From the NCBI RefSeq assembly GCF_004798965.1, contig NZ_SDSD01000002.1, positions 514,662 through 578,661 on the forward strand: a stretch of 64,000 bases of DNA, given 5' to 3'. A program made the translations under genes and the position numbers. Within the stretch, counting starts at the first letter, position 1; every line of letters starts with the position of its first letter. The DNA comes from Onishia niordana. Its GTDB lineage: Bacteria; Pseudomonadota; Gammaproteobacteria; Pseudomonadales; Halomonadaceae. Under the pieces are notes generated by a model. That model was not told the origin of the DNA, did no database searches, and was given only the letters and a program-made list of their open reading frames with translations. Shown here one piece after another: positions 57,037 to 64,000 of this stretch.

Positions 57037-57060
57037 CACCTACCAATCACACAGCCGAAC

Positions 57061-57519
57061 TTACTGGCTGGCATCTTGGCGCTGCAGTTGCAGCATGTCG
57101 CGGTTCTGGAAACGCCGACGCTGAGGGTCGATCAACTCCAAGGTGTCCGCATCAAGCTTGAGGAAGTAGTAGATCTGCCCCTCGCCCTGAGGCGTCAGTT
57201 CATAGACGGTAGCCTCGGGGTCGACCGGCGTACCGTTGAGCACGCTCCACTGGCCGCTATACGTCTCGTCCGGCGGATTCTGCGGATGCTCGCGATAGCT
57301 GGCGTTCAGGCTAAACGTACGTTCAGCGGCAGCACCACTTTCAGTGCCATCGAGCTCGACATCAATATCGATGCCGGCGCAGTTACGGCAAGGCAGGGTA
57401 CCCTCATAGAGGGCCGTGTCATCGACGATTTCACCGCCAGTCTGATCCATCTGACCGGTGGCACAGCCTGCCAAGGAGGCAAGCATGAAGGTCCCGGCCA
57501 GCAGCGTCCTAATCTGCAT
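57061..57519 (-). CDS. NlpE-like lipoprotein
   Basis: 152 residues. Lipobox LAGC (Cys19). The mature N-terminal domain has the NlpE motif YEGTLPCRNCAGI with a CxxC pair (C44, C47), followed by beta strands of the bacterial lipocalin-like domain. NlpE in E. coli senses surface contact and copper/redox stress through Cpx; this one has only the N-terminal domain. The start has TAGGAG upstream. No Cpx genes nearby. Confidence 0.82.
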   Translation of the reverse strand: MQIRTLLAGTFMLASLAGCATGQMDQTGGEIVDDTALYEGTLPCRNCAGIDIDVELDGTESGAAAERTFSLNASYREHPQNPPDETYSGQWSVLNGTPVDPEATVYELTPQGEGQIYYFLKLDADTLELIDPQRRRFQNRDMLQLQRQDASQ

Positions 57520-57763
57520 GTATTTCTCCTAGCTGTGAGACACACGCCGCGGCGGCGGCGGTTGTCCCACAGCATAACGTCAAGTAGCGCCGACGGACAG
57601 TCACGCAAGCATCGAGCGTCACGCCGGATTCAACTGTCCATCGGTTATCCCCGCGTTTTTCTCGTCGACTTCCCACCGTCCCTGACGCTCATCCTGCTTC
57701 TCACGCGTCTCATCACCCACCGTCAAACCGCGATGCTCACCACGCTGAGCGGGGTGCTTCAGT

Positions 57764-58405
57764 TCAGCAGGCATCGGGCTGGCGAGACGGACTAGCCTGT
57801 TCGAAGGCAGGAAGCGTAAGGCAATGCTCGGCGATGGCGCTAAGGCGAGGGTAAGCGGTGAGATCGCAGTCAAAGCGCTTGGCGTTGTAGACCTGCGGTA
57901 CCAGGCAGATATCGGCAAGCGTAGGCGTGTCGCCATGGCAGCACTTCCCGGTCTGCTTGCTTTCAAGCAGGGCCTCAAACGCCGCGAAGCCCTCCGCGAC
58001 CCAGTGCCGGTACCAGTCAAGCTTGTCTCGCTCATCCAATTCGAGCTCGCCGACCAGGTACTTGAGCACTCGAAGGTTGTTGAGCGGATGGATTTCGCTT
58101 GCCACCAGGTTGGCGAGCCCGCGCACCCGGGCGCGGCCGGCGGCATCAGCCGGCAGCAGGGCCGGCGTCGAGGGGTAGCACTCATCCAGATACTCGCAGA
58201 TCGCAAGCGATTGCGTCAGGCGCAGGCCATCGTCAGTTTCGAGTACCGGCACCATTCTTTGCGCATTGAGAGCCTGAAACTCCTCCTCGTGCTGCGCACC
58301 GGCGGCCAGATTGACCGCCACCTGATCGACATCGAGCCCTTTCAGGTTAAGGGCGATACGCACCCGATAACTCGCCGACGAGCGATAGTAACCGTATAGC
58401 GTCAT
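57764..58405 (-). CDS. maiA: Maleylacetoacetate isomerase
   Basis: 213 residues, zeta-class glutathione S-transferase fold. Isomerises 4-maleylacetoacetate to fumarylacetoacetate with glutathione. The zeta signature SSASYRVRIALNLKGL is complete (about 9-24), followed by MVPVLETDDGLRLTQSLAI and CLVPQVYNAKRF. Last gene of hmgA-fahA-maiA; only 9 nt separate it from fahA, with GAGGGGG as ribosome-binding site. Confidence 0.95.
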   Translation of the reverse strand: MTLYGYYRSSASYRVRIALNLKGLDVDQVAVNLAAGAQHEEEFQALNAQRMVPVLETDDGLRLTQSLAICEYLDECYPSTPALLPADAAGRARVRGLANLVASEIHPLNNLRVLKYLVGELELDERDKLDWYRHWVAEGFAAFEALLESKQTGKCCHGDTPTLADICLVPQVYNAKRFDCDLTAYPRLSAIAEHCLTLPAFEQASPSRQPDAC

Positions 58406-58414
58406 GACGCCCCC

Positions 58415-59434
58415 TCACTTCGGCTGATACTCGACGACCTGCTGGTCAATCGCACCGAAAATGCTCTGGCCATCACGGTTGAACATCTCGATGCGCACCC
58501 GGTCACCGAAGCGCATGAAGGGCGTGCGCACCTCGTCGTGCAGGATCTTCTCGACCATTCGCACCTCGGCCAGGCAGCTGTAGCCCACGCCGCCGTCACG
58601 CATCGGCTTGCCAGGGCCGCCATCGGCATCCGGGTTGGAAACGGTGCCGGAACCAATCACGGCACCGGCGCCAAGATGCCGGGTACGGGCCGCATGGGCG
58701 ATGAGCTCGGGGAAGCCGAAGATCATGTCCGGCCCGGCTTCGGGCACCCCGAACGCCTCATCGTTGAGATGCACGCTCAGTGGCAGGTGCACGCGCCCGC
58801 CCTGCCAGGCGTCATCCAGCTCATCGGGAGTCACGGCAATCGGCGAGAAGCTCGACGCCGGCTTGGCCTGGAAGAAACCGAAGCCCTTGGCAAGCTCACC
58901 GGGAATCAGGCCGCGCAGGCTGACGTCATTGACCAGCATGATCAGCTTGATGTGGCCAGCGGCCGCCTGCGGGCTGACCGCCATGGGCACATCGTCAGTG
59001 ATCACCGCGATCTCGCCCTCGAAATCGATGCCATGTTCTTCACTGACCGCCTCGATGTCTGCGGTCGGCGCCAGGAAGTGGTCGCCCCCGCCCTGATACA
59101 TCAGCGGGTCTGTCCAGAAGGTTTCAGGCATTTCGGCGCCGCGGGCACGACGCACCAGCTGCACGTGATTGAGATACGCGGAGCCATCGGCCCAGTGGTA
59201 GGTGCGCGGCAACGGCGAATGCAGTTTAGCCATGTCCAGCGCGAAGGCATCCTCGGCACTGCCGTCGTTGAGGGCGGTATAGCGCGCCTCGAGCCGCGGG
59301 GCGAGAGAGTCCCAGGCTTCGATAGCCTGCTGAAGGGTGGCGGCGATATCGGTGACACGCACGGCGCGGGAAAGGTCGCGGGAAACCACGATCAGTTCAC
59401 CGTCGCGGCCTGTGTTGAGAGTGGCAAGTTTCAT
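58415..59434 (-). CDS. fahA: Fumarylacetoacetase
   Basis: 339 residues. Splits fumarylacetoacetate into fumarate and acetoacetate, the last step of tyrosine/phenylalanine breakdown. Metal ligands are in DFEGEIAVITDDV; GFGFFQAKPASSFSP and the C-terminal GSGTVSN motif match the bacterial FAH group. The ATG at 59434 has AGGA 8 nt upstream; an in-frame TTG just before is less likely. Middle gene of the homogentisate operon. Confidence 0.93.
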   Translation of the reverse strand: MKLATLNTGRDGELIVVSRDLSRAVRVTDIAATLQQAIEAWDSLAPRLEARYTALNDGSAEDAFALDMAKLHSPLPRTYHWADGSAYLNHVQLVRRARGAEMPETFWTDPLMYQGGGDHFLAPTADIEAVSEEHGIDFEGEIAVITDDVPMAVSPQAAAGHIKLIMLVNDVSLRGLIPGELAKGFGFFQAKPASSFSPIAVTPDELDDAWQGGRVHLPLSVHLNDEAFGVPEAGPDMIFGFPELIAHAARTRHLGAGAVIGSGTVSNPDADGGPGKPMRDGGVGYSCLAEVRMVEKILHDEVRTPFMRFGDRVRIEMFNRDGQSIFGAIDQQVVEYQPK

Positions 59435-59507
59435 AAGCAATGTCCTGACAATCAGTGTGGCGAATGGGTAAGGGACGCATATCGTCGCAAGCGTTAGCTA
59501 CGGCGAC

Positions 59508-60821
59508 TCACGGCGCCGTCGGATCAAAGTGAGAGACGAGGTCTTTCCATACATCGACGTAATCCCGCTGGCGGAAGTCGGCGGCCAGTGCCGTCTCGGT
59601 CGGCTGGAAGACATAGCGGCTCTCGAACATGAAGGCCAGGGTCTCGCCCTGGTACTGCGGGGAAAGCTCGGCCGTGCTTGCGGCTTCGAAGGTCGCGGCG
59701 TCCGGGCCATGGGGCGACATGCAGTTGTGCAGGCTGGCACCGCCGGGGGCGAAGCCCTCCGCCTTGGCGTCGTAAACGCCTTCGATCAGCCCCATGAACT
59801 CGCTCATCAGATTGCGATGGAAGTACGGCGGGCGGAAAGTGTCCTCGGCGACCATCCACCGCGGCGGGAAGATAACGAAGTCGAGATTGGCCATCCCGGG
59901 CGTATCCGAGACCGAGGTCAGCACGGTGAAGATCGAGGGGTCCGGGTGATCGAAGCTCACCGTGTTGACGGTATTAAAGCGTGCCAGATCATATTTATAA
60001 GGCGCGTAGTTGCCATGCCAGGCCACTACATCCAGCGGCGAATGATCCAGTGCAGCGCTCCATAAGCCACCGCCGAACTTGGCCACCAGCTCGAAATCGC
60101 CGCTGATATCCTCGTAAGCTGCCACCGGGGTCAGGAAATCCCGCGGGTTGGCCAAGCCATTGGCGCCGATGGGCCCGAGGCCAGGTAGCTCCAGGGGGCT
60201 TCCATAATTCTCGCAGACATAGCCCCGAGCGGTGGTGGCAGCTTTACCAAGACGCACCTGGAACTTGATGCCACGTGGAATGACCGCTATTTCGCCGGGC
60301 CCCACGTCGAGTACGCCAAACTCGGTGCGCAACACCAGGGCGCCCAGCTGGGGCACGATGAGGAGTTCGCCATCGGCGTTATAGAAGAAGCGCTCGACCA
60401 TGTCCCGGTTGCAGGCATAGAGATGCACGCCACAGCCCGCCTGGGTGGCGGCATCGCCATTGGCGGCGAGCGTCTCGAGGCCTGAGACGAAATCGGTGGA
60501 TGACTCGGGTAGTGGCAGCGGGTCCCAGCGCATCTGGTTGGGGTCGGCGCGACCGGCCAGCGGCGCAGTGGCGACGCGTCCTTCCGGCAAACGACGATAG
60601 GCACCCTGCGACACCGAAGGGCGGATGCGGTAAAGCCAGCTTCGCAGGTTCTGCGGGCGCGGCGAGGTGAAGGCCGAGCCGGTCAGCTGCTCGGCGTACA
60701 GGCCATAGGGGCAGCGCTGAGGAGAGTTCTGTGCCTCTGGTAGCGCCCCAGGTAGTGCTTCGGTTGCGAAGTGATTTCGAAAACCGCTCTGATAGGAAAG
60801 CTCATTCGATGACGCGGGCAT
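59508..60821 (-). CDS. hmgA: Homogentisate 1,2-dioxygenase
   Basis: 437 residues. Opens the aromatic ring of homogentisate to maleylacetoacetate using non-haem Fe(II). The N-terminus ([19 protein letters not shown]) is highly characteristic; iron ligands lie in [18 protein letters not shown] and in the downstream [12 protein letters not shown]. First gene of the operon, divergent from the MarR gene with a perfect palindrome 60 nt upstream. Loss of this enzyme in other bacteria gives brown pyomelanin. Confidence 0.97.
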   Translation of the reverse strand: MPASSNELSYQSGFRNHFATEALPGALPEAQNSPQRCPYGLYAEQLTGSAFTSPRPQNLRSWLYRIRPSVSQGAYRRLPEGRVATAPLAGRADPNQMRWDPLPLPESSTDFVSGLETLAANGDAATQAGCGVHLYACNRDMVERFFYNADGELLIVPQLGALVLRTEFGVLDVGPGEIAVIPRGIKFQVRLGKAATTARGYVCENYGSPLELPGLGPIGANGLANPRDFLTPVAAYEDISGDFELVAKFGGGLWSAALDHSPLDVVAWHGNYAPYKYDLARFNTVNTVSFDHPDPSIFTVLTSVSDTPGMANLDFVIFPPRWMVAEDTFRPPYFHRNLMSEFMGLIEGVYDAKAEGFAPGGASLHNCMSPHGPDAATFEAASTAELSPQYQGETLAFMFESRYVFQPTETALAADFRQRDYVDVWKDLVSHFDPTAP

Positions 60822-60880
60822 GCTCCTGGCCTCGTGTTGATCTCGGGATCGTTGCCAGATAGCCAGTATCCTCGGCAACT

Positions 60881-60896
60881 AGTTTCACTTGAAACT
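60881..60896. promoter_or_regulatory. Palindromic MarR/HmgR-type operator candidate
   Basis: AGTTTCA-CT-TGAAACT is a perfect 7-2-7 inverted repeat in the 311-bp gap between hmgA and the MarR gene. It is followed by an AT-rich stretch suited to a promoter. MarR proteins bind such 16-20 bp palindromes. Confidence 0.65.
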
Positions 60897-61132
60897 ATAT
60901 AGACAAATGAAAGCACAACTGAGATCACCGCTCAACCGCTACCAACGTCGCAAGATAAGGAAATTTCTCTATGTAGAAGCCATTAAGAGATCATCTCATC
61001 TGATTCTTTTCTCGCAGGCACTCGCATGACGCATAATGACTGCCCAAGGGCCATAAAAAGACGGTGAGGTGTCGTTGTCTTTCACTCTATCGCCGCCGGC
61101 CACACTCGCTACCGCTCGACAGGAGACAGACC

Positions 61133-61639
61133 ATGCCCTCTCACTCGCCATCTGACCCTGACGCTTCGCTCCAGGCTCCTGACCACCGAGATGAAAGCCA
61201 CGAACTCGATCTCGGACAGTTCCTGCCCTATCGGCTGAATAGCCTTGCGGACCGGATCAGTCAGGCACTGTCGAGGATCTATGGCGAGCGCTTTGGCATC
61301 ACCATCGCCGAGTGGCGAGTGCTGGCCTGGCTCAGCCATCGGGAGGAACTCACTGCCAAGCAGATCGGTGAGCACACCCGCATGGACAAGGCCAAGGTGT
61401 CGAGGGCCATTCAGTCACTGGAAGGCAGAACGCTGATCCGCCGTACCCAATCATCGCAGGACCAACGGGTGCACTATCTGCACCTGACTCGGGAGGGGGA
61501 AGAAATGCTTGGGGAGCTGATCCCCCAGGCGCATGCCTGGGAGGCAGAACTGGTGACGACGCTTTCCTCAGGAGAGTATCGCGATCTGCTGAACACTATG
61601 GGCAAGCTTGAACGGCAGCTCGCCCGCCTGGAAGGCTGA
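61133..61639 (+). CDS. MarR-family regulator, probable regulator of the homogentisate operon
   Basis: 168 residues. The winged helix region ITIAEWRVLAWLSHREELTAKQIGEHTRMDKAKVSRAIQSLE with the Asp-Arg wing (SQDQRVHYLHLTREG) is standard MarR. An N-terminal 30-residue acidic/His-rich extension precedes the fold. AGGAGA lies 6 nt upstream of the ATG. Divergence from hmgA and the intervening palindrome suggest homogentisate-responsive repression. Confidence 0.9.
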   Translation: MPSHSPSDPDASLQAPDHRDESHELDLGQFLPYRLNSLADRISQALSRIYGERFGITIAEWRVLAWLSHREELTAKQIGEHTRMDKAKVSRAIQSLEGRTLIRRTQSSQDQRVHYLHLTREGEEMLGELIPQAHAWEAELVTTLSSGEYRDLLNTMGKLERQLARLEG

Positions 61640-61645
61640 ACCGAC

Positions 61646-62548
61646 CTAGCCGGTGCCGACCGGGGCGAGCTGATAGCTGAACACCAGCCCGAGCACGATC
61701 GGCATCACGATCAGGCTGCCCAGGTTGCCGATCAAAACCAGGGAGGCCACCTTATGGGGCTCCTGGCGATACTGCTCGGCCACCAGATAGTTGAGCACCG
61801 CCGGGGGAAGCGCGGCGAATACCCATAAGCTCGCTGCCTGCAGGCCAGAAAGCTCTAGCCACAGGATCATCGGCGCCGCCAACACCAGGCCGCTGAGCGG
61901 GCAGAGCACGGCACCCAGCACCCCGGTTTTCCAGTCACTGAAATCGATATCGAGCATGCGCACGCCAAGGGCGAACAGCATCAATGGAATGCAGACCCCG
62001 CCGAGCATGTCGAGGGCCTCGAGCAACCACCCCGGCAACGGCACACCGCCGAGATTGAAGGCAAGACCGGCGATACTCGCCAGCACGATGGGCATGCGCA
62101 GCAGCCGCCAAAGCGGTGTGTGTGGGCTCAGCATGTAGAGCCCTACTGAGAAATGCAGCAACATCTCGACGATGAACAGCACCACGGCGGCGGGCAACGC
62201 CTCCTCGCCGAAGGCCAGCACGATCAGCGGAATGCCCATGTTGCCCGAATTGTTGAACATCATCGGTGGCAGGAAGGTCTTCAGGTCGAGCCTGAGCCAA
62301 CGTGCCAATGGCCAAAGCACCAGGCCAGAACCGAGCACGACCAATGCGGCAGACAGGGCGAGCGCCGCATAGTCCTGCAGTGGCGCCTGCTGGTCGGCTA
62401 GCACGGCGAACACCAACATGGGCACGAACAGCTCCATATTGAGGGTATTGAGGCCGCGGATGTCCGGGCTGCGATAGCGTCCGTAGAGAGTACCGCAGCC
62501 GGCAATCAGAAATACCGGCAGTAACGTGGCAAGAATCTGCGCAATCAT
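61646..62548 (-). CDS. AEC-family transporter
   Basis: 300 residues, about ten membrane helices in two inverted halves. LPVFLIAGCGTLYGRY near the start and FNNSGNMGIPLIVLAFG (about 91-107) are the auxin-efflux-carrier family landmarks. Bacterial members carry malate, malonate or other organic acids. AGGAG is well placed upstream. Convergent to the MarR gene with a 6-nt gap; substrate unknown. Confidence 0.9.
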   Translation of the reverse strand: MIAQILATLLPVFLIAGCGTLYGRYRSPDIRGLNTLNMELFVPMLVFAVLADQQAPLQDYAALALSAALVVLGSGLVLWPLARWLRLDLKTFLPPMMFNNSGNMGIPLIVLAFGEEALPAAVVLFIVEMLLHFSVGLYMLSPHTPLWRLLRMPIVLASIAGLAFNLGGVPLPGWLLEALDMLGGVCIPLMLFALGVRMLDIDFSDWKTGVLGAVLCPLSGLVLAAPMILWLELSGLQAASLWVFAALPPAVLNYLVAEQYRQEPHKVASLVLIGNLGSLIVMPIVLGLVFSYQLAPVGTG

Positions 62549-62658
62549 CGTAAGCTCCTGAATTAGCCCTGCAACACTAGCATGCCAACCGCTTGCGAAG
62601 GGCCGTAAGGCACGTCACCATGACCAAAGTCCCATCTCCCCTTTAACTGCGAGTGCCC

Positions 62659-63714
62659 ATGAGCAAGTACTGGAGCCCAGGCGTCAGTGAGCTGACGCCC
62701 TATACCCCGGGTGAGCAGCCGCGCGAGCGCCTGGTCAAGCTAAACACCAACGAGAACCCCTATCCGCCGGCGCCCGGCGTCGAGGACGTGCTACGCGAGT
62801 TCTCCATCGACCATCTGCGTTTGTATCCGGATCCGGATTCGCGTGCCCTGCGTGAGGCACTGGCTCAGGAGCATGGCGTCGAGGTCGAACAGGTCTTCGT
62901 CGGCAATGGCTCCGACGAGGTGCTCGCTCTGGCCTTCCAGGCTTTCTTCCGCCAGCCGCAGCCATTGTCGATGCCGGCTATCAGTTACAGCTTCTATCCG
63001 GTGTATTGCCGGCTATATGGCGTCAACTATCGCACCGTGGCCTTGGGTGATGAGTGGCAGGTGCCGCTCGAGGTCTTTGAGGCGCGCAGCGGCGGCATTA
63101 TCTTCGCCAACCCCAACGCCCCGACCGGCCATGGCCATAATCGCGATGCCATCGCCAACCTGCTTAAGCGCGTCACAGAGTGCGTGGTACTCATCGACGA
63201 GGCCTACGTGGACTTTGGCGGTGAGAGCGCCGTGCCGCTGATCAAGGACTACCCCAACTTGTTGGTGACCGGTACCTTCTCCAAGTCGAGAAGCCTGGCA
63301 GGGCTCCGCCTGGGCTATGCCATCGGCTCACGAGAACTGATCGAGGGCCTGGAACGGATCAAGAACTCCTTCAACTCGTATCCGGTCGACAGCCTCGCCA
63401 GTGCTGTCGGCATCGCGGCCCTGGAAGACAAGGCCTACTTCGAAGCTTGCCGCGAGCAGGTGATCACCACCCGCGAGCGGACGCGTCATCGCCTCACGGA
63501 GCTCGGCTTCGAGGTCCTGCCCTCTCAGGCCAATTTCCTCCTGGTGCACCACCCCGGCCATGACGCCGCCCAGCTATTCGTGGGTCTGCGCGAACGCAGC
63601 ATCCTGGTTCGCCATTTCAACACCGAGGCCCTGCGCGACTTCATGCGCATCTCCATCGGCACCGATGATGAAATGGATAGCCTGATCGAGGCCATGGAAG
63701 CCTTGGTTCGTTAA
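62659..63714 (+). CDS. hisC: Histidinol-phosphate aminotransferase
   Basis: 351 residues, PLP fold type I. Converts imidazole acetol phosphate to histidinol phosphate with glutamate. The PLP lysine is in FSKSRSLAGLRLGYAIG; also LNTNENPYPPAPGV and FVGNGSDEVLALAFQAF. The ATG at 62659 is preferred over an in-frame GTG 6 nt upstream. Located away from hisBHAF, next to an rRNA operon end, with its own terminator. Confidence 0.95.
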   Translation: MSKYWSPGVSELTPYTPGEQPRERLVKLNTNENPYPPAPGVEDVLREFSIDHLRLYPDPDSRALREALAQEHGVEVEQVFVGNGSDEVLALAFQAFFRQPQPLSMPAISYSFYPVYCRLYGVNYRTVALGDEWQVPLEVFEARSGGIIFANPNAPTGHGHNRDAIANLLKRVTECVVLIDEAYVDFGGESAVPLIKDYPNLLVTGTFSKSRSLAGLRLGYAIGSRELIEGLERIKNSFNSYPVDSLASAVGIAALEDKAYFEACREQVITTRERTRHRLTELGFEVLPSQANFLLVHHPGHDAAQLFVGLRERSILVRHFNTEALRDFMRISIGTDDEMDSLIEAMEALVR

Positions 63715-63799
63715 AGGCGCCCCTTCGGCCTTCAAGCCGAAACATTCCATCCAGAACATCACTGGTTGAGTTCAATGGCCGCCAGCAGCCCTGAACGAC

Positions 63800-63839
63800 A
63801 TCGCCCCGGTTGCAACCAAGCAACCGGGGCGATTTTTTT
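63800..63839 (+). terminator. Rho-independent terminator of hisC
   Basis: A perfect 13-bp stem (ATCGCCCCGGTTG, 63800-63812, with 63821-63833), 8-nt loop, followed by seven T residues. Confidence 0.93.
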
Positions 63840-63890
63840 GAGCATAAGCTACATTTAGCGGGCTCGATGGCCGATCATTTTGTACCGGCA

Positions 63891-63922
63891 TAAAAAAACC
63901 CCGGCCTGTGAGGGCCGGGGTT
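63891..63922 (-). terminator. rRNA operon terminator
   Basis: AACCCCGGCC (63897-63906) and GGCCGGGGTT (63913-63922) pair around 6 nt; on the minus strand TTTTTTTA follows. It lies just after the 3' end of 5S rRNA. Confidence 0.9.
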
Positions 63923-63936
63923 CTTTCAGTGTAAGT

Positions 63937-64000
63937 GCCTGACGATGACCTACTCTCGCATGGAGAGACTCCACACTACCATCGGCGCTAAGCGGTTTCA
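63937..64000 (-). rRNA. rrf: 5S rRNA, 3' part (cut by window edge)
   Basis: On the minus strand the final about 64 nt match the conserved 5S 3' half: ACCGCTTAGCGCCGATGGTA, GTGTGGAGTCTCTCCATGCG and AGAGTAGGTCATCGTCAGGC. The rest of the rRNA operon must lie beyond the right edge, transcribed toward this window. The exact 3' end is uncertain by 1-3 nt. Confidence 0.93.

Noticed and set aside
57619..58206. Ser/Arg/Pro-rich frame overlapping maiA
   Set aside because: Shadow frame of maiA in the same region; maiA has complete family motifs and a ribosome-binding site.

Overview
This window looks like part of the chromosome of a high-GC, aerobic, moderately halophilic gammaproteobacterium of the Halomonas type. 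That assignment is an inference. It rests on gene content (type B PutA, an NhaC-family antiporter, TRAP and SulP transporters, an FbpABC-like iron importer), on the gammaproteobacterial order hisBHAF / asmA-mutY-yggX / tRNA-Phe-Gln-Thr, and on the polA-DUF2782-thrB-speA neighbourhood. No species can be named from sequence reading alone.

Layout. 1-9.3 kb: a truncated TauE/SafE permease, bifunctional PutA, then an operon of an ornithine-cyclodeaminase-family protein, an NhaC-family antiporter and a DadA-like FAD oxidoreductase, divergent from an AraC-type regulator; this looks like an amino- or imino-acid catabolic block ending in proline oxidation. 9.3-14.7 kb: HIT protein, a NicO-type metal exporter with its DUF1007 partner, two related lipoproteins, glycerate kinase, Dps. 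14.8-20.6 kb: the tRNA acetyltransferase TmcA and a TRAP transporter (P, Q, M) with hairpins between the first two genes. 21.4-27.5 kb: a SulP transporter and an iron(III) ABC importer whose ATPase gene is antisense to the other two and overlaps the permease tail. 27.6-37.5 kb: small zinc-binding protein, HAD dehalogenase, VOC and YkgJ proteins, polA, DUF2782, thrB, speA, and an FAH-family hydrolase.

37.8-42.9 kb is the accessory part. A 178-bp direct repeat (three mismatches) carries the 3' half of tRNA-Thr(UGU) plus its terminator on both sides of about 4.7 kb of foreign-looking DNA. The body has a divergent repressor/excisionase-like switch with an operator-like palindrome, a GrlR-like protein, a membrane protein, a coiled-coil/zinc-ribbon phage-type protein, gene remnants, a cluster of CCTAGTG repeats, and a strongly AT-rich gene. 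That gene joins a nucleoside-deoxyribosyltransferase/TIR-like domain to a small C-terminal sensor-like domain. No integrase is visible, so this is probably a satellite or decayed element. It is the best candidate for an undescribed system here.

42.8-64 kb returns to core chromosome: tRNA-Thr, Gln and Phe; yggX, mutY, asmA, a PanZ-like GNAT; hisBHAF with a coupled outer-membrane protein gene; a DUF416 protein; an alkyltransferase-like protein; a glutamine-amidotransferase-like protein that has lost its nucleophile; selU-selD; radA; an NlpE-like lipoprotein; the homogentisate operon hmgA-fahA-maiA with a divergent MarR regulator and a perfect operator-like palindrome; an AEC permease; hisC; and the 3' end of a 5S rRNA at the window edge.
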